Assembly: GCA_027919835.1 (NCBI GenBank)
Contig: JANVFP010000004.1
Coordinates: 1,674,001-1,738,000 of the forward strand
Length of the DNA: 64,000 bases
Direction: 5' to 3'
Origin: Lentinula raphanica
Taxonomy: Eukaryota; Basidiomycota; Agaricomycetes; Agaricales; Omphalotaceae
Of this stretch, positions 13,527-25,707 are shown piece after piece (the stretch's first letter is position 1; every line of letters begins with the position of its first letter). Below the pieces are notes generated by a model. It was not told the origin of the DNA. It saw nothing but the letters and a program-made list of their open reading frames with translations, and ran no database searches. A program made the translations under genes and the position numbers.

Positions 13527-15182
13527 ACATCCCTATCATGATGTTGATGTCCTAGTGAAGTTGGGAATCAAATCACAAGGTGATGACTACGAGGCCAGCA
13601 CAGAATGAGCCTCTAAATGCTAGTAGCTACCTAGGCATCCAAAAGGATTAGCCTTCTTTAGTTGACGGGTAGGTTTGGACAAGGTACGAGCAGGTTGTAA
13701 CTTGTTAGAGCTGTTTTGCACTGGTCGCCAGTCGCTTCAGTTATCCGACAATCGATGGTATGCTATCCATCTTTGTGATCTTGATACTAATAGCAGGTGG
13801 TGCTTCATGCATCACGGGCCATGACTTTAGACCTCCTAGGCTTGAGGCTGGCCCGCTGATTGATGTCTACAGCCTTCGACACAGTCAGAGAAAGATGAAG
13901 GCGTCTCGCTTGATGTTCAAACGTTCAACGTTCAACGTTCATGGGTGAACAGCCCCGAGTTTGCCCCGTTTTGTTCCAATCTATGTACTCACGGATGTAC
14001 CCTGAGAGTGAACTAGAGTCTAGAGTGCACCACTCAGCACTGCCGGCTAGACCTCCAGTAGGCTCGGAGTAGCGCCTAGTAGCGCTTCAGAATTGTATAA
14101 CTGCCATGGCTGAAGCGCTGAGAAAAGGCTGAGAAAAGGCTGAGAAAAACTGGAAACTCGCAAAACTTCAATATTATTATTATGGAGAAATGTCGGCAGC
14201 GGCCGTTTGGTAGTGAAGCAACGGTTTGCTATACTGCGCCCATTACACTAACCATTCCCGTTTACCCCGTGGTTACGTAGGTACTCCAGGTCATCGGTTA
14301 AGGAAAGTGGTAGTAGGCAGTAGCCTTGCAAACCCATTCCTTGAAGCAACGGGAATTGTGCCTTCAAAGTTCAGACGATGGGCATATCATTTATCTACGA
14401 ATGTTGTGAAAACACTGCATGCAGGGCCTAATAAGTTCCCGTAACATATGGGAAACTCATTGGAAACAAGCGCAAAATTTTAAGCGCATAGGTTCTCGAA
14501 CTTATTGGAAAACAAATCCAAAACTTATGTGACATAAGTCCTGAATAAGCGAGAAAGGCTTAGACGTTGTCTATATGTCACTTATTTGATATATATGGTA
14601 ATAATACCTGGATAACATCCTCATAAGGACAATGGTCTAATGTGATAATTCTATGGAATTCATGGGAAACTAAAAGAAAGAAAGACCACATCAGGGTCAC
14701 ATCAAAAAAAATCCTATTGTAGACTTATTTGTCATTTATATGGAAACCCTCAAGAACAATAGCGGGCCCAATGGGGAACTTATGTGACCTGGTCACACAT
14801 AAAGGTCTAATAGTTGGTCAAAGAAAGGCGAAACTTATGAGATTCTCATGGTATCATTTTGAGTCATGAGTACCTCAAAAGACCAGCACACATGTACGAC
14901 GCTTCTGCAAAACTTATATGTTCCAGGATGAGAACTTGTGTGACACGGTGTTACAAGTTCGGACGCCATGGCCAGGAATTTTGCCGAAATTCGGCCACGG
15001 TCGGCGACCGCTTTGAATTTTTTGAGTCTGCTTTTCGCACGGTCCTGACCTTCATGTCAAACCGCGTTCATCGCGATTCGACGCATTAATCGTCTGTTCC
15101 TTTGTTCAACACCATGGTCCTAGCTCTAGCAGTGGCTCGGCATTCGTTTGTTCTTTGTTAATATTCTCAGTCATTTAAGGAC
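13527..15182. other. Gene-poor intergenic region with short repeats
   Basis: This 1.65-kb stretch has no convincing gene. It holds an 11-bp tandem GCTGAGAAAAG repeat (14117-14149), a motif TAGCGCCTAGTAGCGCT near 14073, and an A/T-rich part (about 14440-14950) in which TTATGTGAC recurs, once as the 17-bp palindrome ACTTATGTGACATAAGT near 14523. This could be a decayed small transposable element, but no clear ends were found. Confidence 0.5.
14117..14149. repeat. 11-bp tandem repeat, three copies
   Basis: GCTGAGAAAAG occurs three times head to tail, the last copy ending AC instead of G. It is a small microsatellite-like repeat in intergenic DNA. Confidence 0.85.
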
Positions 15183-16572
15183 ATGGGACTTTGGACTCTC
15201 TTCTCATCTTCTTTCACCTGCCTCGTCCTCAGTATGCCTGCTCTCCGTTTCGCTCTGTTAACCAGATTTGAACAATCAGATACGACTACACATGTCGTAT
15301 ATCCTTCTCTTCTCGACCCTTCAACCATCTCCAGGACTCCAAACTTTCATAGGTAGGTTGCTCGATCATCAACTCGTTCATCGTTGCTCAAGCGTCCTTA
15401 GAACTCCCGATCGTGCAGTACTTTGTGGCATCATTGACCGTAACTCAGTGGCTTCACCTGAATTGAGACAGAAGGAACCGTTAGTGCGCGACGATCCTAC
15501 GATTCAGTACGTTTATTCCAACCTCGCACTCGCCCTTTTACCCATTCTTCCACAGAGGCACCGTCGGGCACGACTTCGCTCTTCTACATCAAGGCTCTGT
15601 AGCTCGCGCCGAAGGGGAATCACAACTTCACCCAGGAGATGCCATGGCTCCAGCCTCTCCGGTCTTGGATGTCGTTCCGCATGTATTGGAGCAGAAGGAA
15701 GAAAGGCAGAGGGACAATGGTTTCATGAATCGGTACGTACACTTTACTCATCCTTTCTAACTTCTTACGAAGAGGCGTCATTAGGCACAACGTCGTTGAT
15801 TCTCCGCGCCGTATTGCTGTTGTGGAGAGCGAATCTGTTTTACAACCTCACGACGATGAATCTATCTCTTGGGCCATCCGGTGAGCCAAACCATATTTTA
15901 TTATCATGACGATCCTAACTCGTACCATCTAGGACTCGTCGTCAAGTGCTTCGTCAAAACCCATACCCCACCCGATCCAAACATTCCTCCCAATCCTCCC
16001 CTACCTCACGAAATCAGAAATCAGTGTCGACGGTCATCTCTTCTGAAAACGGGACTCCGTTGTACTCCTATGGACGCGGTTCAACTTCGGCAGATGTCTC
16101 TTTCGAAAATCAGACCCCATCGCCATCGTCTCTGATCGATACTCGTATCGTCCAAGCCACGCTCTTCACTCAGAGTGCTTTCGGCTATACACCGTTCGAC
16201 TATCATCAACGAAAGGTTCTTTATAAGAACGCCTATACTTCGTGGTATTCCTATTCAACGCCTGGCCCAATCGACAATCCTCCCGAGCTCCCTCAAAACG
16301 CTGTGGGGCTTCAGCATAATGTAATCTTCATGCACATCAACGAAGTGCAGAGGACTCAGTATCCACATGGGCCGCTGTCTAAATTGTTGAAACACTGTGT
16401 TCGCATGTGGATCTGGGACGGCGATTCTTCAAAATGGGACCGGATTTCTGTTGGGGAACGGCGTACGGTGGAAGGTTACCAGCTCTCTCTCTCTCTCAGA
16501 TACAAAAGTACCATACACCCGCAATGGGTCGTTCCCAAATCCGCGAGGAGGCTCATTGCGGAGAATTCTTGA
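15183..16572 (+). CDS. Hypothetical multi-exon protein, unrecognised
   Basis: A consistent frame runs through at least five exons, and all introns chosen have GT...AG ends and keep phase. It starts MGLWTLFSSSFTCLVLSMPA, which looks like a signal peptide or anchor. It continues through FEQSDTTTHVVYPSLLDPST, GIIDRNSVASPELRQKEPLV, GTVGHDFALLHQGSVARAEG, HPGDAMAPASPVLDVVPHVL and ISWAIRTRRQVLRQNPYPTR. It ends with an aromatic-rich part (FTQSAFGYTPFDYHQRKVLY, NAYTSWYSYSTPGPIDNPPE) and closes near 16572. I do not recognise the family. The last exon could be spliced differently because of a GTTACC...CTCTCAG stretch near 16475-16500. The phase-consistent exon chain is the main support that it is a real gene. 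Confidence 0.6.
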
Positions 16573-16866
16573 TCTCCTGATTTACTTCGCTGTAACCAAT
16601 TTTATATATACTCCAGTCTGTTTCTTCTGAGTGGCACTAATAAGTCTCGGACTTGAAGATGAACCTTGTGGCCCATGAATTGGCTCAATACTCGATTCGG
16701 TTTCCGAATCCGAATCGTTTCAATTCGAAAATTTGCTGATGCCGTGTGAAAAGAGATAACAACTAGCGCCTACTAGCGCTCACGGAACGATTCGGAATCA
16801 CCCATCACGGCACAACCGGCAAGCAAAGCTGAAACACCACCTTGATGTGCAGGAGCCAGAGCTTCC
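16573..16866. repeat. Left copy of a diverged direct repeat (about 16685-16845)
   Basis: The stretch with CTCGATTCGG, then GTGAAAAGAGATAA, AACTAGC, CCATCAC and GCTGAAAC ending ACCTT recurs in the same order and orientation at about 17825-17960. The two copies are clearly diverged. No gene was seen. The motif TAGCGCCTACTAGCGCT near 16764 is almost the same as one at 14073. Confidence 0.55.
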
Positions 16867-17489
16867 ACAGTAGCAAAAACAGGGCTCCACTTAACGAAGT
16901 AGAGGTAGAGGTAGACTTCTTGATAAAAGTAGAGCTTCAATGGTTTTCAGAAGATAGAGCTCAAAAGCAAAAGTAGAGCTAACAATCTCTACTAAATCTC
17001 TACTCTGCCGGCCTCTCACCGGCTTCCGGCCTTCGGGTCTCTGCTCCAGTTCACAAACAAATTGTATGAAGCAATCAAGAACAGTGAATGATATGTTTTC
17101 CTATTGCGGAGCGGTGAGAGCGGTGAGTATACACGTGAATGGGATCATCATCGTGAGTGTACGATCTGGCTGGATGGATGGTTGTAGTGGGGAAAACAAC
17201 GAAAGGACAGTATGGTGGCATTCACAACGATGATTCAGATCACGATGCCGCTCTGCGCGTGCCACGGCGGCGGCGAAGACATGTGATCACTCGGTCATGA
17301 CCGGGTAGTCCCGGAAGCCTGGGGAAAGGTAGACCTATACAGACCTCTACTTTTTGCAGCAAGGTAGACCTCTACTTTATCGGGGCTCTACCTTTTGGGA
17401 CTGACACAAAGTAGAGGAATACAACCTCTACCTAGATCTCTACCTCTACCTCTACCTCTACTTTTAAGTAGAGCTGTTTTTGCTACTGT
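16867..17489. mobile_element. Putative non-autonomous element with about 50-bp terminal inverted repeats
   Basis: The left end ACAGTAGCAAAAACAG (16867-16882) is matched exactly in inverse by CTGTTTTTGCTACTGT (17474-17489). The inner arms also pair: CTCC/TACTT, then GTAGAGGTAGAGGTAGA against (TCTACC)n. The interior has further GTAGAG/CTCTAC runs able to pair, giving a foldback-like structure, and no transposase. Flanks show no clear target-site duplication, so the class is uncertain (hAT-like is only a thought, from a possible CAG end). Confidence 0.65.
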
Positions 17490-18267
17490 AAATGTCCTTG
17501 CAGGAGCACAGTTTTCCTGCATGTTTCTCAATTCTTTGCTGAAGGCATCTCTACAAATCATAAGGAACCTTCATTTGACAGCCCAATATAGTAAATATCT
17601 ACTATACAACAGCAAAACTGCCTCTTTTACTTATTGATGCTAAACAAGTGCTGGACCTCTCCAAATTTGATCACAATTATTATCTGTGAGCGCTACTTTT
17701 TTTGACTGCATGTGACTTTGAAAATTTTTCGAATGCCTTGATTCGGATTCGGGAATCGAATTGAGTTCAACTCTCAGCGAACCTACTTAGTAATCATCTC
17801 ATGCGATTCACAACTCCGAATCGACTCGATTGAATACTCAACTCCGAATTGTTTTGATTCAAAAATTGTGAAAAGAGATAAGAACTAGCACTCACTAAGG
17901 ATTTTGTAAGCATCCATCACTGAACACCCGACAAGAAGCTGAAACAGCACCTTGCCTATTTCTCAATTTTTTTGGATGCTGGCATTGCTGCAAAAATAGA
18001 AAAGAATAGTTGTGCCGGGTTTCGGGTTGGGTCAGTGGCAGCATCTGTCACCTACCACCCGGTCAGCACACCCGGCATGTCTACATGGTACAGCCGACAT
18101 ATTGAGCTATTGCAGTGATATTGTCTGATAATTTACATACAGGATGTAATAGCTGTTGCATTGAAATTTTACTACAATTTACATACAGAACATAAGGAAT
18201 TGACAAGTTTGCTACAGTACTGGGAAATTAAAAAAAATTTTCTTCATATTTACAGAGTACCTATGAT
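17490..18267. other. Gene-free spacer with right copy of the diverged direct repeat (about 17825-17960)
   Basis: No gene was seen. The part around 17825-17960 repeats the 16685-16845 segment in direct orientation. AATTTACATACAG occurs twice (about 18130 and 18175). The spacer runs into the first, degenerate satellite monomers. Confidence 0.5.
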
Positions 18268-19740
18268 GTTATGATTGAAATTGGTGCACTCAGACACCAA
18301 TGGTCGCATAACAGTTGGTGCAAAGGAATCTGCAAGGAGACTAAAGGTCACACTGGGTCCATTACAATTGAAATTGGTGCACTTGGATATCAAAGGTTGC
18401 ACAGAGACTAAAGGTTACACTGGGTCTATTATGATTACAATTGGTACACTTGGATACCAATGGTTGCACTATATCCATTCTGATCTCAGTGGGTGCAGAG
18501 GAATCTGCTTGGCGACTAAAGGTCCCACTAGGTCCATTACCATCACAATTGGTGTACTCGGACACCAAAGGTTGAACTACGTCCATTCCGATCTCAGGTG
18601 GTGCAGAGGAATCTGCTTGGCGACTAAAGGTCCCACTAGGTCTATTACCATCACAATTGGTGCACTTGCACACCAACGGTTGCACTACATCCATTCCAAT
18701 CTCAGTGGGTGCAGAGGAATCTGCTTGGCAACTAAAGGTCCCACTAGGTCCATTACGATCACAATTGGTAAAGGTCCCACGAGGTCAATTACGATCACAA
18801 TTGGTACACTTGGAAACCAGCAGGTGCACTATGTCCATTCCAATCTTAGTGGGTGCAGAGGAATCTGGTTGGCAACTAAAGGTCCCACTAGGTCTATTAC
18901 GATCACAATTGGTGCACTCCGACACCAAAGGTAGAACTACGTCCATTCTGATCAGAGGTGGTGCAGAACAATCTGCTTGGCAACTAAAGGTCCCACTAGG
19001 TCCATTACGATCACAATTGGTGTACTCGGACACCAACGGGTGCACTATGTCCATTCCAATCTCAGTGGGTGCAGAGGAATCTGCTTGGCGACTAAAGGTC
19101 CCACTAGGTCTATTATGATCACAATTGGTGCACTTGCACACCAAAGGTTGAACTACGTCCATTCCCATCGGAGGTGGTGCAGAACAATCTGCTTGGCGAC
19201 TAAAGGTCCCACTAGGTCTATTACGATCACAATTGGTGTACTCGGACACCAACGGGTGCACTATGTCCATTCCAATCTCAGTGGGTGCAGAGGAATCTGC
19301 TTGGCGACTAAAGGTCCCACTAGGTCTATTACAATCACAATTGGTGTACTCGGACACCAAAGGTTGAACTACGTCCATTCCGATCTGAGGTGGTGCAGAA
19401 CAATCTGCTTGGCAACTAAAGGTCCCACTAGGTCCATTACGATCACAATTGGTGCACTCCGACACCAAAGGTAGAAATACGTCCATTCTGATCAGAGGTG
19501 GTGCAGAACAATCTGCTTGGCAACTAAAGGTCCCACTAGGTCCATTACGATCACAATTGGTGTACTCGGACACCAACAGGTGCACTATGTCCATTCCAAT
19601 CTCAGTGGGTGCAGAGGAATCTGCTTGGCGACTAAAGGTCCCACTAGGTCAATTACGATCACAATTTGTGCACTTGGGCACCAACGGTTGCACTATGTCC
19701 ATTCCAATCTCAGTGGGTGCAGAGGAATCTGGTTGGCAAC

Positions 19741-20720
19741 TAAAGGTCCCACTAGGTCTATTACGATCACAATTGGTGTACTCGGACACCAAAGGTTGAA
19801 CTACGTCCATTCCGATCTGAGGTGGTGCAGAACAATCTGCTTGGCAACTAAAGGTCCCACTAGGTCCATTACGATCACAATTGGTGTACTCGGACACCAA
19901 CGGGTGCACTATGTCCATTCCAATCTCAGTGGGTGCAGAGGAATCTGGTTGGCGACTAAAGGTCCCACTAGGTCTATTACAATCACAATTGGTGTACTCG
20001 GACACCAAAGGTTGAACTACGTCCATTCCGATCTGAGGTGGTGCAGAACAATCCGCTTGGCAACTAAAGGTCCCACGAGGTCCATTACGATCACAATTGG
20101 TGTACTCGGACACCAACGGGTGCACTATGTCCATTCCAATCTCAGTGGGTGCAGAGGAATCTGCTTGGCGACTAAAGGTCACACTAGGTCAATTACGATC
20201 ACAATTTGTGCACTTGGGCACCAACGGTTGCACTACGTCCATTCCAATCTCAGTGGGTGCAGAGGAATCTGGTTGGCAACTAAAGGTCCCACTAGGTCTA
20301 TTATGATCACAATTGGTGTACTCGGACACCAAAGGTTGAACTACGTCCATTCCGATCTGAGGTGGTGCAGAACAATCTGCTTGGCAACTAAAGGTCCCAC
20401 TAGGTCCATTACGATCACAATTGGTGTACTCAGACACCAACGGGTGCACTATGTCCATTCCAATCTCAGTGGGTGCAGAGGAATCTGGTTGGCGACTAAA
20501 GGTCCCACTAGGTCTATTACGATCACAATTGGTGTACTCGGACACCAAAGGTTGAACTACGTCCATTCCGATCTGAGGTGGTGCAGAACAATCCGCTTGG
20601 CAACTAAAGGTCCCACGAGGTCCATTACGATCACAATTGGTGTACTCGGACACCAACGGGTGCACTATGTCCATTCCAATCTCAGTGGGTGCAGAGGAAT
20701 CTGCTTGGCGACTAAAGGTC
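19741..20720. repeat. Recent duplication inside the satellite, copy 1
   Basis: Compared by eye line by line, these 980 bases are identical to 21181-22160, an offset of 1440 bp (13 monomers plus 36 bp). Identity stops at 20721 (C against A). Confidence 0.85.
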
Positions 20721-21180
20721 CCACTAGGTCTATTACCATCACAATTGGTGCACTTGCACACCAACGGTTGCACTACATCCATTCCAATCTCAGTGGGTGC
20801 AGAGGAATCTGCTTGGCAACTAAAGGTCCCACTAGGTCCATTACAATCACAATTGGTAAAGGTCCCACGAGGTCAATTACGATCACAATTGGTACACTTG
20901 GAAACCAGCAGGTGCACTATGTCCATTCCAATCTTAGTGGGTGCAGAGGAATCTGGTTGGCAACTAAAGGTCCCACTAGGTCTATTACGATCACAATTGG
21001 TGCACTCCGACACCAAAGGTAGAACTACGTCCATTCTGATCAGAGGTGGTGCAGAACAATCTGCTTGGCAACTAAAGGTCCCACTAGGTCCATTACGATC
21101 ACAATTGGTGTACTCGGACACCAACGGGTGCACTATGTCCATTCCAATCTCAGTGGGTGCAGAGGAATCTGGTTGGCGAC

Positions 21181-22160
21181 TAAAGGTCCCACTAGGTCTA
21201 TTACGATCACAATTGGTGTACTCGGACACCAAAGGTTGAACTACGTCCATTCCGATCTGAGGTGGTGCAGAACAATCTGCTTGGCAACTAAAGGTCCCAC
21301 TAGGTCCATTACGATCACAATTGGTGTACTCGGACACCAACGGGTGCACTATGTCCATTCCAATCTCAGTGGGTGCAGAGGAATCTGGTTGGCGACTAAA
21401 GGTCCCACTAGGTCTATTACAATCACAATTGGTGTACTCGGACACCAAAGGTTGAACTACGTCCATTCCGATCTGAGGTGGTGCAGAACAATCCGCTTGG
21501 CAACTAAAGGTCCCACGAGGTCCATTACGATCACAATTGGTGTACTCGGACACCAACGGGTGCACTATGTCCATTCCAATCTCAGTGGGTGCAGAGGAAT
21601 CTGCTTGGCGACTAAAGGTCACACTAGGTCAATTACGATCACAATTTGTGCACTTGGGCACCAACGGTTGCACTACGTCCATTCCAATCTCAGTGGGTGC
21701 AGAGGAATCTGGTTGGCAACTAAAGGTCCCACTAGGTCTATTATGATCACAATTGGTGTACTCGGACACCAAAGGTTGAACTACGTCCATTCCGATCTGA
21801 GGTGGTGCAGAACAATCTGCTTGGCAACTAAAGGTCCCACTAGGTCCATTACGATCACAATTGGTGTACTCAGACACCAACGGGTGCACTATGTCCATTC
21901 CAATCTCAGTGGGTGCAGAGGAATCTGGTTGGCGACTAAAGGTCCCACTAGGTCTATTACGATCACAATTGGTGTACTCGGACACCAAAGGTTGAACTAC
22001 GTCCATTCCGATCTGAGGTGGTGCAGAACAATCCGCTTGGCAACTAAAGGTCCCACGAGGTCCATTACGATCACAATTGGTGTACTCGGACACCAACGGG
22101 TGCACTATGTCCATTCCAATCTCAGTGGGTGCAGAGGAATCTGCTTGGCGACTAAAGGTC
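21181..22160. repeat. Recent duplication inside the satellite, copy 2
   Basis: This is the second copy of the 980-bp block at 19741-20720. It ends 15 bp before the MITE, so the MITE entered only this copy or after the duplication. Confidence 0.85.
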
Positions 22161-22175
22161 ACACTAGGTCAATTA

Positions 22176-22457
22176 CATCAGGAAAAATATTTCCATCTCT
22201 AGAGTCCCTAGAGATACCCCCCAATTCTTAGGCTGCTCAGAGATTTTTGTGAGCTTTGAAAGATCAAAAAATATCCTAGAGATCCTGAAAGATCCTGAAA
22301 GCATCTGAAAGCACCAGAAAGCACCAGAAAGCACTAGAAAGCACCCAGAGAACTTTTGGAAGCCTCAAAGAACTCAGATACTCTAGGCTCTCTGAGACTA
22401 CCTAGGAATTGGGGGGTATCTCTGGGGACTCTAGAGATGAGAATATTTTTCCTGATG
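22176..22457. mobile_element. 282-bp MITE with TA target duplication, inserted in the satellite
   Basis: The ends are CATCAGGAAAAATATT and AATATTTTTCCTGATG. The inverted repeats extend about 57 bp with about four mismatches (CTCTAGAGTCCC, GAGATACCCCCCAATTC on the left arm). TA lies on each side (22174-22175 and 22458-22459). Removing the element and one TA restores the monomer sequence AATTACGATCAC seen in other units. The interior has a short GAAAGCACCA-like repeat (about 22285-22350) and no coding capacity. TA duplication and size fit a Tc1/mariner-type (Stowaway-like) MITE. Confidence 0.9.
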
Positions 22458-25400
22458 TACGATCACAATTTGTGCACTTGGGCACCAACGGGTGCACTAC
22501 GTCCATTCCAATCTCAGTGGGTGCAGAGGAATCTGGTTGGCAACTAAAGGTCCCACTAGGTCTATTACGATCACAATTGGTGTACTCGGACACCAAAGGT
22601 TGAACTACGTCCATTCCGATCTGAGGTGGTGCAGAACAATCTGCTTGGCAACTAAAGGTCCCACTAGGTCCATTACAATCACAATTGGTGCACTCCGACA
22701 CCAAAGGTAGAACTACGTCCATTCTGATCAGAGGTGGTGCAGAACAATCTGCTTGGCAACTAAAGGTCCCACTAGGTCCATTACGATCACAATTGGTGTA
22801 CTCGGACACCAACGGGTGCACTATGTCCATTCCAATTTCAGTGGGTGCAGAGGAATCTGCTTGGCGACTAAAGGTCCCACTAGGTCTATTATGATCACAA
22901 TTGGTGCACTTGCACACCAAAGGTTGAACTACGTCCATTCCAATCGGAGGTGGTGCAGAACAATCTGCTTGGCGACTAAAGGTCCCACTAGGTCCATTAC
23001 GATCACAATTGGTGTACTCGGACACCAACGGGTGCACTATGTCCATTCCAATCTTAGTGGGTGCAGAGGAATCTGGTTGGCGACTAAAGGTCCCACTAGG
23101 TCTATTACGATCACAATTGGTGTACTCGGACACCAAAGGTTGAACTACGTCCATTCCGATCTGAGGTGGTGCAGAACAATCCGCTTGGCAACTAAAGGTC
23201 CCACGAGGTCCATTACGATCACAATTGGTGTACTCGGACACCAACGGGTGCACTATGTCCATTCCAATCTCAGTGGGTGCAGAGGAATCTGCTTGGCGAC
23301 TAAAGGTCACACTAGGTCAATTACGATCACAATTTGTGCACTTACGTCCATTCCAATCTCAGTGGGTGCAGAGGAATCTGCTTGGCAACTAAAGGTCCCA
23401 CGAGGTCTATTATGATCACAATTGGTGCACTCGGACACCAAAGGTTGAACTACATCCATTCCGATCTGAGGTGGTGCAGAACAATCTGCTTGGAGACTAA
23501 AGGTCCCACTAGGTCAATTACGATCACAATTGGTACACTTGGAAACCAGCAGGTGCACTATGTCCATTCCAATCTTAGTGGGTGCAGAGGAATCTGGTTG
23601 GCGACTAAAGGTCCCACTAGGTCTATTACGATCACAATTGGAGTACTCGGACACCAAAGGTAGAACTACGTCCATTCTGATCAGAGGTGGTGCAGAACAA
23701 TCTGCTTGGCAACTAAAGGTCCCACTAGGTCCATTACGATCACAATTGGTGTACTCGGACACCAACGGGTGCACTATGTCCATTCCAATCTCAGTGGGTG
23801 CAGAGGAATCTGCTTGGCGACTAAAGGTCACACTAGGTCAATTACGATCACAATTTGTGCACTTGGGCACCAACGGTTGCACTACGTCCATTCCAATCTC
23901 AGTGGGTGCAGAGGAATCTGGTTGGCGACTAAAGGTCCCACTAGGTCTATTACGATCACAATTGGTGTACTCGGACACCAAAGGTTGAACTATGTCCATT
24001 CCGATCTCAGGTGGTGCAGAACAATCTGCTTGGAGACTAAAGGTCACACTAGGTCAATTACGATCACAATTGGTGCACTTGCACACCAAAAGTTGAACTA
24101 CGTCCATTCCGATCGGAGGTGGTGCAGAACAATCTGCTTGGCAACTAAAGGTCCCACTAGGTCTATTACAATCACAATTGGTGTACTCGGACACCAAAGG
24201 TTGAACTATGTCCATTCCAATCTGAGGTGGTGAAGAACAATCTGCTTGGCGACTAAAGGTCCCACTAGGTCTATTACGATCACAATTGGTGTACTCGGAC
24301 ACCAACGGGTGCACTATGTCCATTCCAATCTCAGTGGGTGCAGAGGAATCTGCTTGGCGACTAAAGGTCCCACTAGGTCTATTACAATCACAAGTGGTGT
24401 ACTCGGACACCAAAGGTTGAACTATGTCCATTCCGATCTCAGGTGGTGCAGAACAATCTGCTTGGAGACTAAAGGTCACACTAGGTCAATTACAATCACA
24501 ATTGATACACTTGGAAACCAGCAGGTGCACTATGTCCATTCCAATCTTAGTGGGTGCAGAGAAATCTGGTTGGCGACTAAAGGTCCCACAAGGTCTATTA
24601 TGATCACAATTGGTGCACTTGCACACCAAAGGTTGAACTACGTCCATTCCGATCTCAAGTGGTGCAGAACAATCTGCTTGGAGACTAAAGGTCACCCTAG
24701 GTCAATTACGATTATAATTGGAGCACTCGGACACCAAAGATAGAACTATGTCCATTCCGATCTCAGAGGGTGCAGAACAATCTGCTTGGCAACTAAAGGT
24801 CCCACTAGGTCTATTACGATCACAATTGGTGCACTCGGACACCAAAGGTTGAACTATGTCCATTCCGATCTCAGGTGGTGCAGAACAATCTGCTTGGAGA
24901 CTAAAGGTCACACTAGGTCAATTATGATCACAATTGGTCTGTTACGATCACAATTGGTCTGTTACGATCACAATTGGTGTACTCGGACACCAAAGGTTGA
25001 ACTACGTCCATTCCGATCTGAGGTGGTGCAGAACAATCTGCTTGGCAACTAAAGGTCCCACTAGGTCCATTACGATCACAATTGGTGTACTCAGACACCA
25101 ACGGGTGCACTATGTCCATTCCAATCTCAGTGGGTGCAGAGGAATCTGCTTGGCGACTAAAGGTCCCACTAGGTCTATTATGATCACAATTGGTGCACTT
25201 GCACACCAAAGGTTGAACTACGTCCATTCCAATCGGAGGTGGTGCAGAACAATCTGCTTGGCGACTAAAGGTCCCACTAGGTCTATTATGATCACAATTG
25301 GTGCACTTGCACACCAAAGGTTGAACTATTTCCATTCCGATCTGAGGTGGTGCAGAACAATCTGCTTGGCAACTAAAGGTCCCACTAGGTCTATTACGAT

Positions 25401-25707
25401 CACAATTGGTGTACTCGGACACCAAAGGTTGAACTATGTCCATTCCGATCTGAGGTGGTGCAGAACAATCCGATCTGTCCAATCACAGCTGGTGCAGAGA
25501 AATCTGCTGGGAGACTAAAGGTCACACTAGGTCAATTACAATCACAATTGGTACACTTGGACACCAACAGTCGCACTACATCCATTCCAATCTCAGGTGG
25601 TGAAGAGAAGTCTGCTTTGAGACTAATGGTCACACTAGGTCAATTACGATCACAATTGGTGCACTTGGACACCAACAGTTGCACTATATCCATTCTATAA
25701 TGCTCTT

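Larger units (their letters stand above)
18268..25707. repeat. Satellite array of 108-bp monomers (about 66 copies)
   Basis: The period is exactly 108 bp over most of the array, shown by lines 540 bp apart (5 x 108) being nearly identical. Two monomer types tend to alternate: one with GGGTGCACTATGTCC and CAGTGGGTGCAGAGG, the other with GGTTGAACTACGTCC and TGAGGTGGTGCAGAAC. Shared parts are ATCACAATTGGTG, CTCGGACACCAA and TAAAGGTCCCACTAGG. Edge monomers (18268-18470 and 25500-25707) are diverged and the core is homogeneous, as expected from unequal crossing-over. Because 108 is a multiple of three, open frames of up to 501 codons run through on both strands; a variant with TAG in place of TTG breaks them in several units, so I treat them as by-products. 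Interrupted by a MITE at 22176-22457. Confidence 0.95.

Noticed and set aside
13760..13948. 62-codon frame with a hydrophobic start (MLSIFVILILIAGGASC)
   Set aside because: It resembles a signal peptide, but no downstream exon continues it and it lies in repeat-rich intergenic DNA.
19517..21022. 501-codon open frame, and many others on both strands, in the 18.3-25.7 kb array
   Set aside because: They follow from a 108-bp (36-codon) period. Frames are open on both strands at once and are broken where the TTG-to-TAG variant occurs. No start context or conserved domain supports a protein.
18268..25707. Possible CRISPR-like array
   Set aside because: The genome is eukaryotic and the repeats are contiguous 108-bp monomers without spacers.
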